From positions 4,960,001-5,024,000 of the forward strand of contig OX388313.1 of assembly GCA_947579605.1 (NCBI GenBank): 64,000 nt of DNA, written 5' to 3'. Shown here in pieces: positions 1-10,955 of this stretch. The stretch is from Athripsodes cinereus. Lineage: Eukaryota; Arthropoda; Insecta; Trichoptera; Leptoceridae. Under the pieces are notes generated by a model that searched no databases, was not told the origin of the DNA, and was given only the letters and a program-made list of their open reading frames with translations. Position 1 is the first letter of the stretch, and every line of letters starts with the position of its first letter. The position numbers were made by a program, and so were the translations under genes.

Positions 1-564
1 GCTCTCCTCAAGCGCGATAGTTCGACCGACCGATGTTGATCGTCGGCAATTTATTATAGTCTTTGATCTATGCGTTAGTGTGTTAACTACGCCTGAGAGT
101 TGTGCGGGGTGATGATGAGACGACGTGTTAAGATATCGATCGGTGTGGGTTTTTTTGCGATAAACATCGAAGGACATGTGGCCGTTGGGATCCAATGTCT
201 TATTGTTGTTACTTTTGCTGTGATAATTTTTTTACCCCCCAATAATACCAAACTCTCCTGTCGGCAAGGCTATAAAATTATATAAAGATTTGAATGTTCA
301 TGTCGATATTTTCTACATAACATACAATGACTGTAGCCAGGATAGAGACTCTCCTTTGATTCTGTTGTTTCTTTTTAATGATATCTTTTTTGTGTTTTTT
401 TCTGTCTCGCTATTTTTTTTTTGTTTTTTGAAATTGCTTTTCTTTTTTTTTTCATTTTTCCTGCTGAGATCGCCTTGGCCAACAAGTATAAAATATAAGG
501 GGGATTATGGCATTCCGTCCTTTGTGGAACGATTTGTGAGGTATAAAATACAGATGTATACCAA
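1..564. other. Unassigned DNA with a long pyrimidine tract
   Basis: The first 250 bases are noticeably richer in G and C than the rest of the window, but I recognise no gene, splice pattern or transposon end there. From about 365 to 475 the + strand is an almost pure T/C tract broken by a few purines. Small open frames here are low-complexity. Confidence 0.4.
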
Positions 565-1120
565 GAATGGCCAACCCGCGGCCGTTGGGTGTCTACGTGC
601 GGCCCGCGAAGCATATGCACACTTTTTTTTAATACTTAGTAGTCGGTACAAGTACCCCTTAATTTTTTGAAACAGGCATTTTGAGAAAATATTCTTAAAG
701 AAAACCGAGAAGTTTTAAAACATTTCACATTTCTATACCATTTTAAAAATTTGGCGACGGGGGGATAGAAATTTTAAGGTGAAGTAAAATTATGATATGT
801 TCCAAATAATATGAAGTATATTGTTGTGCGGCCCGGTAGGAAATCTTATTCTGAAATTTGGCCCGGCTGCTGAAAAGGTTGGCCACCTAATGTAGAAAGA
901 AATAAACATGCATAAAATACTATAAGGGTAATTTGGCCCGGCTGCTGAAAAGGTTGGTCACCTATAATGTATAGGTACTAGCAGTGGCGGGACTAGGCTT
1001 TTCACATCGGGCATGCTTTGTACAAATATACTATTTTACTCGCAAACGAGTGGACGTCCTTGAGAATAATATAATATAGGTATATATATCGGAGACGGGA
1101 CTAGGCTTTTCATGTTGGTC
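565..1120. mobile_element. hAT-like transposon end fragments, internally duplicated
   Basis: Positions 568-612 contain GGCCAACCCGCGGCC followed by GCGGCCCGCG, a pattern common at hAT-type ends. At 826-893 a GCGGCCCGGTAGGAAATC segment is followed by GGCTGCTGAAAAGGTTGG, and the second part is repeated at about 931-972. A reverse-strand copy of the 826-893 segment sits at 51215-51271. A further short motif, GGGACTAGGCTTTTCA, occurs twice (about 988 and 1096). The assignment to hAT rests only on these end-like motifs; no transposase or target duplication is visible. Confidence 0.4.
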
Positions 1121-2485
1121 TTACATTCGTTATAATAATAAAAAAAAAAGATATCCAGAATGGTTGACATACCCCTTTGCTGAATTTAAGATATTAAATG
1201 GTTTATATTCGATGTCTATTAAAAGACACTTAAAAACTTTAGTGGGAGATCTATTGTTTGCCAAAGACTTCATGGGTCCTTAATATAAATAAATAAAATA
1301 CAAGAAGTCTGCGATACAAATAAATACTATTTTTTAGTATGTAAGTAACTTTAAAGTTAAATGTCGTAATTTCTATACAATTTATTTTGTCTCGCGCATC
1401 CATCATAATATTAATCAATCCTTTATGAAGAACGTTTCAAATCTAAAAACTATTAGCGGTTGCACATAGTATCTACCTTCAAATTATTTTTAACTGCCTA
1501 GTACGTTACGCACGACTCACACAATCATCACACAACCAATACAAATAAAAACATACTCATATAGGTACATTATGCACCCAAACGTTCTTCGTGCAAGCTT
1601 GCTTATTTTGTCCTTAAGATTGCACACATACAACCAAACATACCCAATAATACACATGTATGGCGCGTCATTGCCTACTACGTATTCACACTAAAATTTA
1701 AGTGTGTGTTAGTGAGACAGAGGCTACGTATAAAGCAATAACTTACTATTCCATTAATTTAGCTATCACGGTAAATTATTGGATTTTATTAAAAAAAGTC
1801 AATATAACGTATCGATTTTACACGCACTTCAATACAAATAGTACGCGCTTTTGATAAAAACTCTAAAACTTACAAAAATTGTATATTTGCTGCGTATATT
1901 TTTGTAAATCGTTCTCTTTGCAACGAAATGTTTGGCGGCAAATTCAAACTAGTTTTTGATGATTTCAATATTTTCTTCATAGATCTATGGGCATGCTGTG
2001 CTTTTTTGCATGTATGGCAGGCACGCGACTGGGTACTAGGTATGTCTAAGAAAGAAATAAACATGCATAAAATACTATAAGTAAATATCTGTAAATAAAA
2101 TAAAATAAATAAAAAATCTGCCAACACTGCTGAAATTTTTGTTTAAAGTACCTAAATAACTTTTGTCATAATAAAGAACATTTTTAACCTTGAGATTTTT
2201 TAATTATGTATGTTATATCCAGAAACATAATTTTGATATCCCATGGGATATACCTCGCTGCTACATACCTAATTAATTAAACAACACACCCTGCATATTT
2301 TAATTTGTGTGGAGAATTTTTTTTAACAACTTTTTTTAGCACTCCCTTGAATGAAAAATGTACTAGTGTATTAATATCAAATACTTATATATAATTATAT
2401 ATTTTAATAATCTAGGATGAATAATGAATTCCTTAATAAAATAAAGGTACATCAGTAGATCTCTCCACTTATCCTATATATAATA
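1121..2485. other. AT-rich non-coding stretch
   Basis: No recognisable gene or complete repeat was seen. One 34-base segment at 2048-2081 (starting AAGAAAGAAATAAACATG) repeats the segment at about 893-926, so part of the hAT-like region was probably copied here. Confidence 0.4.
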
Positions 2486-2488
2486 ATA

Positions 2489-2737
2489 AATGAGGACAGA
2501 ATGACTAAGAAGATATATTTGGCTGAGAGGAATGGTGCTCGGAGACGTGGAAGTCCTAGGATTAAATGGCAAGATCATTTAAATCAAATCCTACAGGACG
2601 GTCACGTGTTGAGCACATTGAACAGGAGAGCATGCATGACGAATTGTATGACAGTGACAGAAGCGAAAGATGTATGCAAGGATAGAAGGAAGTGGCGCTC
2701 GATACTTTCTGCCTACCCCGCGAGGGAAGCGGCGTGA
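2489..2737 (+). pseudogene. Non-LTR retrotransposon ORF2 C-terminus (LINE family G, copy 1)
   Basis: This 5'-truncated remnant encodes the last ~80 residues of a LINE ORF2 polyprotein, the region after reverse transcriptase. Visible landmarks are MTKKIYLAERNG, a basic RRRGSPRIKW segment, DGHVLSTLNRRACM, and the ending EAKDVCKDRRKW followed by RSILSAYPAREAA and a stop. Known lepidopteran LINE proteins end in the same order of motifs (GHVERMN, R-rich, RRACM, CKDR-W, SAYP). The stop is followed by a (TATG)n microsatellite at about 2739-2757, which looks like the 3' tail. A closely related copy is at 51271-51545, and diverged ones lie at 36.8, 37.9 and 41.2 kb. The first Met is not a true start. 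The fragment cannot be active. Confidence 0.8.
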
Positions 2738-2829
2738 TGGTATGTATGTATGTATGTTTATTTTGTAAAATTATATTTTAAGTAATGTAAAGAAATATAA
2801 ATAATGGCTTAAGCTTTACTATTTAAAAG

Positions 2830-2885
2830 TTTTAGACAATCAGCTCGGCAATGACAATGTAAGCCGAAACCTGGTCACTATATTA
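2830..2885 (+). ncRNA. Degenerate hammerhead-like motif
   Basis: The segment contains GCCGAAACCTGGTCACTATA, which is the GAAA core, short ACC/GGT stem III and C cleavage position seen in the 15.9-kb pair. The CTGATGA half of the core is decayed. It is listed only because it matches the better copies. Confidence 0.3.
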
Positions 2886-3040
2886 TTAAAAATAGTAAAA
2901 TTTAAATAATTTTTGTTTCTTTGTAAAAATATCATTTTAAAAGTATTATTTAAAATTCTGTTTTTTTTTCCTTTGTTATGTGTTTGTAGTATTTAACATA
3001 AGTACCTATATTTGTTTGAATTGGGTTTATCTCAATTTGT

Positions 3041-3190
3041 CGTGGTTAGATGGAAGAAATCACTTCATAGTGATAATCTTGCCACTGCATATCGTTCAGT
3101 ATTTTAAATTTTGTAGTATTGTTTTATTGAGCATTTAAAATTATGAATTGTTTTGTAAACACTTTTATATAATGATGATGTGCAAAAGGT
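3041..3190 (+). repeat. Tail family C (LINE 3' tail) fragment
   Basis: The segment shares CGTGGTTAGATGGAAGAAAT, 'TATAGTGATAATCT.GCCACTGCAT' and a trailing GATGATGTGCAA with copies at 17.26, 30.25, 34.4 and 55.75 kb. The family looks like the 3' untranslated end of a retrotransposon; no coding part remains. Confidence 0.5.
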
Positions 3191-5185
3191 ATAAATTAAG
3201 TAATCAAACCTGAGATGTCTCGATTAAAAATCCAAAACTCTACCATCAATCTATCGATAACTTCCAAAAATCTATATTAAATAATTCATAAGAAGGGGAT
3301 CTGTAAAAAAAATCACCAAAATGACGTTTAACAAAGTTGATATTTTCGACTGAGGATTCATGGTGGACGTTTAAATAAGTGAGCTGCGATCAATTCTGCG
3401 ATCCGACGCCATCCGAAGTCATCTGCCATCTCGAAGTCATTGGACCATCTTTTTTAGTCTACTCATTCTTCTGTATCCTATTCTAGGCCTACTATGGTCA
3501 TGATTGTGGTTGATTATGTGATAAACTTTTCTGTTTATACAAAAAATAATATCTTCATTATGCAATCAGGTTTGTTTATCAGAGTTATTCAATCAGAATA
3601 TTTATAATAATGTATTTCACTGTAATTATTGTATCATATTATTATTTTACCTAATATTAATAATGGACAAAGGCAGGCATGAGCCGGTATGGTTTAATGG
3701 CATCTAATAAATACTTGTCTAGTTGTATACTAGTCATGGGGTTTGTAATCATAGTGGTGCAAGTATTCAAAATTCTAAATGATTACGGTTTTAACTACTG
3801 TTATTATTTTTTACTTCCTACATATTATGAATCCGATGTAAGGTAAATAATATATACAGTAATAATCTATATTTTTATTGAATGGTATGTATGACAAAAT
3901 TTACGGCGCGAACTAAATGGTTGCACTTTGTTAAATGATTGAATTGGTTACAACAGATGTTAGAAAATTGCAATGTTTTTGTTGAAGTAATTTTATACCT
4001 ATTGCTGTTTGTGTTAATCATTGATATATTTATTTTATTTTGTGTTATTCTGTGTCTATTTTATCTGTAATTTTTGAACTGATGTCTGTTGATCTATATT
4101 GTTAAAGGCTTTGCCGTTTATGAGATGAAATAAATAAATAAATAAATATCTTTTTCCTTTATTTATCGGTGTGTATATTCCGCCTGAATAGGTTTTATTT
4201 GCAACCCATGAATATTTTGAAATGAGTAAATAATCAAAAATTATATTTATATAGAATGCGATATGACATAAGTAAAATTAGAAACTGCACGTGAACAGTA
4301 GCTGCCTTAAACAACCCCTTAACATCCGAGTCCTTGTCCAGAAGTGTGAATCTTTCAGTATATAATAGGTTTATTATGCTGGTGGTCATCAATGGTTCCG
4401 AATTCTGGTCATTTTGTCAAATTCAGGAATAAAATATCAACTAAATGCATTCTTTAAATACAAATAAGGGAAAAACTGTAAGTTAGCCTGCATAACATGG
4501 ATTTGGAAGTATTGAGAATCCGCATAAGCTCAGAAGGCTTGGAAGTTAATCGTTTTGGAGGTTAAGGGACTACAAAAACCATCGTTTGTTCAACTGAAGT
4601 AACAAAGAAAGATAAGATGTGACTATTTACTTATATTACACCCATAATTAATTTATTAACTAGTATTTGTTGTGTTAAAGTCAACTTTTGATATGGGTGT
4701 GAATATAAAATGATCTTTATGTCAAATTATATAATGTGTAAGAAAATTATATCAGCAAGTTTGATTATTACAGGATGCTCTGCCTTATTATTACAAAATG
4801 TAGCATGTTTGAACATTAAACTTTCTAATATGACTTGCACCGCTACAATTCCATAATTCTGGTTTCCACTATTTGCTTTTCTCAGATCTACCGTGTAATT
4901 AGTAATATTTTACATTATTATCTATCTACCTATTTATTATCGAAGTCGTAATAATGAATCTTTGAATTTGTATTTGGTTTAATAATTTCACAGCTCGCTC
5001 AGCTTCTGGTAAACTTGTGTAGGTACCTACCTGTAGACTATTATGTAACTTTTGAAACTAATTTATGGGTAAGTTATGTACATCGTGATACTCTTCCGAA
5101 GACCGTGAAGCGTGGAAACTTTGAACAGTTTAAAACTTAACGGAAAAGAGATCGAACAAGAGAGATTTTGAAATACATATAGGAT
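3191..5185. other. AT-rich non-coding stretch with one LINE-like tail
   Basis: No gene was recognised. At about 4010-4150 an AT-rich segment ends in (AAAT)n, followed by unrelated DNA, which is how LINE 3' ends look. A similar AAGGCTT.TTGCCG...AAATAAATAAATAAA ending is at about 9595-9662. Confidence 0.35.
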
Positions 5186-5194
5186 AAAGGGAGA

Positions 5195-5328
5195 ATGACC
5201 GAGTTTCTTTCACGTTCTGTTTTATTATATCTGCCGCTAGCATTAAGAGACTAGCTGAAAATAGGGAGGAATGGAGAAGAAAATCCAAACTCGTTGCAGA
5301 CCAATCCAGTGGATTGTAACTCACTAAA
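5195..5328 (+). pseudogene. LINE C-terminal remnant (REEWRRKSKLVADQSSGL)
   Basis: A short frame from about 5243 reads IKRLAENREEWRRKSKLVAD then QSSGL and stop. It matches a frameshifted relative at 27594-27680, where KRLA, a stop, NGEEWRK and the same DNA (CTCGTTGCAGACCAATCC) can be read. This is the last part of a retrotransposon ORF2, too short to place in a clade. Confidence 0.5.
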
Positions 5329-7037
5329 TATATACCATTACAGAATCTCTCATAAATACTACAGCTAGTGGATGAATTGTGTGCTATGATTGTTATGTTA
5401 TGGATATCTCATTGTTATTGTCCTATCCAAGCGAAATAACGAAATAAGATATATTATGAAGTTTGCGGCATACCATATCATCGCTGAATGAGAGGTGCTG
5501 TACGAGTACTTACCCTTTTATAAAGTATTCGGAAAAGTTACAAAAAAAAGTGAGAAACCTACCATAATCCGATGATTTCATTTCCTCCCTTATTTCTTCT
5601 GGGAGGCTTACAATGACGGCATACTCTGGTTTAGTTAAATGCAACGTTTGTGAAATTCTTTCTTTTGTTATTAATTCTCATACTGCTTGGCAGCCTTAAG
5701 ATCGTTATTCTTTGTGTAAATTACACACACATTATCATAGAGGACTTTTGCTGATATATTATTGCAGTGGAAGGCAAATGCGATCCTAATAAAGGACGCA
5801 TCATGATGGCGCATGTACAAGAAAATATTAATAAAATAGTTTCCTACCTAACATTTACTTTAAACATCAATCTTGTTTCTTGTTGTACCTACTACACAAT
5901 ATTTGTTGCCTTTTCTACTACAATAGATGCATTCAGTATGTACTGTGGTAGTTGCTACGTTTTTGTTGTAAGTCTTAGTAAGTAATTGTAACTGTTTTGT
6001 TCGATCAGTCTTTATGATAATTCCTAACTGTCACCTTCACAAGAACTTGGTTGTAAATTACACGTCATGAATCGAAAGACTTCAAGTACCTACCTACAAG
6101 ACGTAAGCATGTTGTATTATACAATTGATGATGTAGTCACAACAAGGGCCTGTAATCCAAAATGGTGTTTTGAGTTGCGGTTTTTTAATGTTTTCAATCT
6201 CTTTCAATATTATTTGTATTGTACGACCAGTCAATCAAACTTAAATTTTTCTTCTTCACCTTCGCCTTTATCCCATTTATTTAAGGTCGCTCTCCTAGTC
6301 CTCATCTTTCAAATTTTCCGAACCCCTACATCCTTCGAATGCAGCTCTATAAAACTTAAATATTCTTTTTTATAGATGAAACTTTTGCAATTAACATTGA
6401 AACTGAAATCTTAACGAAATTAATATCGATCCTTCAAACAAAAAAAGGTTATTAGCGTAACGAATCAAGATAATATCTCAATCAAAATTTGAATTGACAT
6501 AGTCAAAATTCAAACTTATTTCTGAATTCTTCACTTAAAGAGCCCATAGGTCTATGAGCCATTGTTCTAACTGCCGCCTCAATTATACTATAATAACGAA
6601 TGGTGTTTACTGAGGCGCTCTGTTTACTTTTAAGACTTTTGAATTAAGCTTCCGAGCTTTTATAATATAGGTACAAATCAAAGAAAATCTTTTAACTTCT
6701 ACACGAGTGAAATCTTTTCATGTGTGTCAATCTTTTGATTTCTAATCGCGTGGTATTATAATGAAATCACAAAGTTTTATACGACGTAGTTTTCACAAGT
6801 TTTTACGAGTCAAAAGTTTGTCAGCTCTGGGTTCTAGCCCCAGTCAGCTCAATCGAAAATCCAAGACTTTTCCTACATATTTTATTGGGTAGGAATTTAG
6901 AGAGAAAATAAACAAATAAAACTATAAAACTTAAACTTTATTTGTATCCAAATATATGTAGTATACAACTTAATTATTACAAAGAGTACCAAAAGGGGGG
7001 CTTATCGCATGTGCGATTTCTTCCAGCGAAACCGGAG
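5329..7037. other. AT-rich non-coding stretch
   Basis: Nothing recognisable. The 102-codon open frame at 6067-6375 has no motif and AT-driven codon content, so I do not call it a gene. A weak inverted repeat (AAATTTGAATT / AATTCAAACTT region) occurs near 6490-6525. Confidence 0.35.
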
Positions 7038-7040
7038 TAA

Positions 7041-7578
7041 TGGGGTGTTCACATTTGGCGAATATCGCCAGGCAAATTTCAAAATATATCGCCAGGCGAA
7101 AAAACAAAATTCGCCGGACATCCATTGATTCACACCTGTTCACACAGTCCACCGATATAGAAACGATCTGTTAGATGCGCTTTGATTTTGACACTGTTTT
7201 CAAAATGGCGGACGTCGAGATGGAGATCGCGAAGTGTTTATTTTTAGTCAAAAATGTTATAAAAGAGGTTATAAGGCGCCTTTTAATTAAGGAAACAAAC
7301 GCCACAAACCAACAACAAAGATAACAGCTGTCAAGAAGCGGGAAACATTATAAAATTTAAAGGTTATAAAGTTTTTACCATAGATACGAACGCCGCGCAC
7401 ATCTGCGCATGCGCAAATCGTTCAATCGGCCGGAAAAGTTGGAAGGTGGTCAACTCGAGACGATATCGTTTCTACTGGTTTTTATCGTTTCAGTCTAGCT
7501 GTCATTTTGTTCACACGGTTCAAATGGCTGGCGATATTCAGGTGCCCTGGCGATATTCGCCAAAGTGAGAACACCATA
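7041..7578. mobile_element. Non-autonomous PIF/Harbinger-like DNA transposon
   Basis: The element has imperfect ~30-bp terminal inverted repeats: left TGGGGTGTTCACATTTGGCG continuing AATATCGCC, right (reverse complement) TATGGTGTTCTCACTTTGGC continuing GAATATCGCC. It is flanked by TAA at 7038-7040 and 7579-7581. A 3-bp TWA target duplication is characteristic of the PIF/Harbinger superfamily, which is the basis of the assignment. Further GGCGATAT motifs repeat inside both ends. There is no transposase, only the short frame at 7205-7324. The ends are diverged, so the copy is old. Other superfamilies are possible if the TAA match is chance. Confidence 0.6.
7205..7324 (+). CDS. 39-codon open frame inside the Harbinger-like element
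   Basis: The frame starts at an ATG in a good animal context (CAAAATGGCGG) and reads MADVEMEIAKCLFLVKNVIK, then EVIRRLLIKETNATNQQQR and stop. It has a short acidic head and a hydrophobic/basic helix. It could be the remnant of an autonomous relative's first exon, because Harbinger proteins often begin with a short acidic segment followed by a basic run. That is inference. It may equally be a chance frame; I see no known domain. Confidence 0.3.
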   Translation: MADVEMEIAKCLFLVKNVIKEVIRRLLIKETNATNQQQR

Positions 7579-7581
7579 TAA

Positions 7582-8150
7582 GGGAAATTATAAAATTCTG
7601 CGGATCTTTTTATGCTTGTGAGTGAATCGTTTGTCGTCTAATTTTATAGATATATTATGTTTGCTCACCCCCACTGATCGCCACCTTCTGATGTCATAAG
7701 GGAAAGTCTTAATTTTTCCCATTTCTTTTAACAAAATAATATTTATTTGAATGTTTTATTACTTATTAGAGAGTTGTATGTTTACGTGCGACTCTGCAGA
7801 TAGTCACTTTTAGGATCGAAGATCGATAATGAATTCGACAGGATCGTAAATAATCGAGTCTTCATCGTGCTTAATAGGACCAGATTATTATTTGAAGTGA
7901 TAAGTTTCAATATTTTATTTAAAATGGGTAAATTCATAAAAATATTTGTTGCAACAAATTGTATAGGTACTTCAATGTGCAAAAAAATCATCATTATTTT
8001 TTGGAGAAATAATAATCATTTTATGTGGCAGATCAATTGCTTAGTATTTTTAACATGGTGCTTGAAGATTACTAGACTGGTAACGTTGTACAAAATTAGT
8101 AATAATAGTAATATGTACAAAATTAGTAATAATAATTTAGAACACAATTA
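7582..8150. other. AT-rich stretch with a short tandem duplication
   Basis: No gene. GTACAAAATTAGTAATAATA occurs twice in tandem at about 8089-8140, immediately before the truncated LINE. Confidence 0.4.
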
Positions 8151-8156
8151 ACAAAA

Positions 8157-9224
8157 AATAGATATCACCATCCAAATTCCGCGAAAGAAAGGTTGGTTCT
8201 GCCTAGGAGTATAGGAGGAAGAGGAATTGTTAACATTTCCTCTTTACATAATAATCAAATAGAATCCCTTAAAACATTTTTTAAAAACAAACAAAATAAT
8301 TCTATACTACATAAAATTATAATACAGGCCGATAAAAATCATACACCTTTAAATTTAAATGACGAAACAGTAGGTCCGCGATTAAACTATTTAAATATTT
8401 TGTTAGAATCTTGGGGTAGGAAGGAACTTCATGCTAGACACCTCAATGATCTCAACCAATCTTATGTTGACAAATATGCGTCAAACAGGTGGTTGACCAT
8501 TGGGGAATTGTATGGGGAAACCGAGGGTTTTATGCTAGCAATTCAAGATCAGGTAATAAATACAAAAAATTATCAAAAATATATTATAAAAAATCAAAAT
8601 ATAATTGATGATTCGTATAGGAAATGTCTGGCCAAACCGGAAACAATTCAACACATAGTTTCGGGTTGTTCCACTCTCGCTCAAACTGAATATACTTATA
8701 GACATAATCATGTAGCAAAAATTATACATCAAAATTTAGCTATTAAACATAATCTTTTAAACTGAAATAATGTAATACCTTATTATAAATACAACCCGGA
8801 ACAGGTATTAGAAAATCAAAATTATAGGCTCTATTATGATAAAACCATAATAACAGATAGACAAATACATCATAATAGACCCGATTTAGTATTACATGAT
8901 AAACGTAATAAAATAACGTACCTAATCGACATCGCTGTCCCAAATACACATAATATACAAACAACCGTCGCAGAAAAAATACGTAAATATACAGAACTAG
9001 CAGGAGAAATAAAAAATATTTGGCATTCTAGGTCCGTTTATATAATACCTTTAGTCATGTCAGCTACAGGGGTAACTCCGAAATCTTTAATAAATAATTT
9101 ACAAAAATTAGATTTACCGGTTAATTTGTACATTAAAATTCAAAAATCTATTATAATAAACACTTGTAATATTGTAAAAAGGTTTCTGAACACAGATATT
9201 TCAGGCACAATGCTGGTATTTTGA
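8157..9224 (+). pseudogene. RLE-type non-LTR retrotransposon, C-terminal part (copy 1)
   Basis: A 5'-truncated LINE. The frame runs from RYHHPNSAKERLVLPRSIGG through a zinc-finger-like segment (KCLAKPETIQHIVSGC, about 8629-8676) and YRHNHVAKIIHQ. It is interrupted by TGA at 8763-8765, then continues in the same frame with PYYKYNPEQVLENQ, HHNRPDLVLHDKRNK, TYLIDIAVPNTHN and KYTELAGEIKNIWHS to a stop at 9222-9224. The RPD...DK...ID pattern is that of the restriction-like endonuclease at the C-terminus of R2/R4/NeSL-type LINEs. The first zinc-finger Cys appears replaced by Tyr. In the copy at 45.6-46.2 kb the codon at the TGA position is TCG. The clade (R4-like versus another RLE lineage) is not resolved. 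Confidence 0.75.
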
Positions 9225-9480
9225 TCCCGCGTTTTGAGCCTAATCCTTTGATATCCTGTATATCTGGATAGGTGAATTTTTCCCGGCATTAGACTGTTAA
9301 GTTTTTGTGTGATCATGACTGATCATATGGAGACTTATCTGGTTGTATAATGCTGAGAAGTGTGGATGCCAATTCTGCCGCCGCGTATAAATAAAGGACA
9401 TTATACTTATTCAGTATTCTTGAGAATGCCCATTGAAGTGGGCGAAAACGTTAGAGATTAAATAAATATAGTGAAAATAT
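9225..9480 (+). mobile_element. 3' UTR of the RLE-type LINE (copy 1)
   Basis: The region after the stop is shared with the reverse-strand copy at 45.57-45.77 kb (landmarks GATATCCTGTATATCTGGAT, CCCGGCATTAGACTG, GGTTGTATAATGCTGAGAAG). At 9428-9457 it holds a strong hairpin, GCCCATTGAAGTGGGC, followed by GAAAACGTTAG, after which AT-rich tail sequence begins. The GAAA plus palindromic AACGTT after a stem resembles the hammerhead-like layout elsewhere in the window, but the CTGATGA half is not intact. Confidence 0.6.
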
Positions 9481-9707
9481 AACAGTGTTTTGATTATTTA
9501 TAAATTATTAAATATGAATTTTCACAGCGTGAACACAAACACCCCTGTTTGATCTTCGACACTATAAATTATTTAATATATTGTTATGTCATTGTTGTGT
9601 CTACTATGTATTTTGTTAACATGTAAAAGGCTTGTTGCCGTGTATGTTTAAATAAATAAATAAACAATTAATAGTAATATAATTTACTTATATTTTTTTC
9701 GTATATA

Positions 9708-9999
9708 TTCCGGTTTGCCCAAACATTTCCTACATGAATCGTTAATTATATTGTGATTTTTTATTATATATTTTGGTATTTTTTTTTTGTATTTATTAGC
9801 TGATTTATAGCCAACAAAGAATCCTTGGTTTTCCCATACAATTCTCCAATGGTCAACCATTTGTTTGACGCATATTAATTGTCAACATGAGATTGGTTGA
9901 GATCATTGAGGTGTCTGGCATGACTTCTTCCTACTCTATGATTTAAACAAAATATTTGAATAGCTTAGTTGCGGACCTACTGTTCCATCATTATTATGT
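9708..9999 (-). pseudogene. RLE-type LINE fragment (copy 3), convergent with copy 1
   Basis: The reverse complement matches 8368-8642 of copy 1. Shared words include ACAGTAGGTCCGC, CACCTCAATGATCTCAACCA, TATGCGTCAAACA and TGGTTGACCATTGG, in the same order, ending at the GGAAATGT...CAAACCGGAA zinc-finger DNA. It covers the segment before and up to the zinc finger and has lost both ends. Together with 8157-9480 it forms a tail-to-tail pair. Confidence 0.7.
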
Positions 10000-10490
10000 T
10001 TCATTCCATAACATTATGATGGTAATGGTAAGATCGTAAAATTACGTGCCTTTCAAATTCTCGTTTAAAATTGGTTAGTATGAAATTATATTGGTCGCAA
10101 TATTTGATTGGTCACATCATCAATTTTTCATTTGAATTTCTAGTCCATATTAAAGGTTCTTGTTGAAATATAAAAAGAAGAATTGATAAATAAAACACAA
10201 ATAAATTAAGATGTTCATTTCTTTAAAGTCTCCGCTTCTTAATTAAGAGATCTCGGATTCGATAGCATCCCCCTTTCGATGTACTTCATCTTCGTAACAA
10301 AATCATATGTCTAGAATTTTGTTTGTTTTATTTTCACGAAAACACCTAGATGTATTATTCATGTAAACAAATTTATACCTGTTTTTGACGTCTGCACATT
10401 TTTCATTGATTTTTATATTGTTGAATTAAAAAAACATCTTTATTTGTTTTTCTTTTTAAAATAAATTTTATTAAATCCTTTCATACCCTT
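10000..10490. other. AT-rich non-coding stretch
   Basis: No gene or repeat recognised. Confidence 0.35.
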
Positions 10491-10492
10491 AC

Positions 10493-10731
10493 TGGTATCC
10501 CGTGGAATCCCCGGTAAAGAAAACGCCTCTCACTTTTTTCTGTAAGTTACTGAGTGTCCTGGAAAACGCAGGAGTTCTTAAAACCTCACAATAAGCCAAT
10601 TAACATCTATAACAGGGGGTCCGTGGTTCGATCCCAGGTGCCGGCAAACTCCCCTTTCACGGCACAAGCTTTTAGCTTAGTGTGAAAGGTGTATAAGGTT
10701 GTATTTGGGTTTATAACAAAACCCAGATATA

Positions 10732-10792
<61 letters not shown>

Positions 10793-10955
10793 CATCGATG
10801 AGGCATGCCACCCATCTTGAGTGCTTTATTTCTTTAATTGGCACGGAAAGGACAATCATGCAAGATATGCATGTTTATCACATGCAGTTAGTCTGCTGGC
10901 TACCCCACTTGTGAGATATGCCGTGATAGTGAAGTAGTGGTGGTAAATATCTAAA
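10493..10955 (+). repeat. Family A repeat, split by a SINE
   Basis: Family A is the commonest short repeat in the window. Its parts are (i) CTCTCACTTTTTTCTGTAAG ... GAGTGTCCTG, (ii) CGATGAGGCATGCCACCCAT, and (iii) GGCACGGA.AGGAC...CATGCAGTTAGTCTGCTGGC, CCCCACTTGTG..ATATGCCG. Here part (i) is at 10525-10565, and parts (ii)-(iii) resume at 10796 after the SINE and its poly-A. The family resembles a SINE or LINE tail with a trinucleotide (TAG/TAA)n end; the copy at 58.7 kb shows that it moves. Confidence 0.65.
10606..10790 (+). mobile_element. tRNA-derived SINE (type 1), 5'-truncated, with 52-nt poly-A
   Basis: The segment carries a pol III B-box-like GGTTCGATCCC (10625-10635), followed by the SINE-1 body CGGCAAACTCCCCTTTCACG, GTGTATAAGGTTGTATTTGG and AACCCAGATATATC, then an uninterrupted A run at 10739-10790. 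The A-box part present at 39824 is missing. The long clean poly-A suggests a relatively recent insertion, or an assembly-sensitive homopolymer. Confidence 0.75.

Noticed and set aside
6067..6375. 102-codon open frame
   Set aside because: AT-driven composition, no motif, no splice or homology evidence.
9428..9460. A further hammerhead in the RLE LINE 3' UTR (hairpin, GAAA, AACGTT)
   Set aside because: The first core (CTGATGA) is not present and no stem I pairing was found; noted only as similar.
10607..10795. Open frame beginning with a poly-Phe run on the minus strand
   Set aside because: It is the SINE poly-A tail read in reverse.
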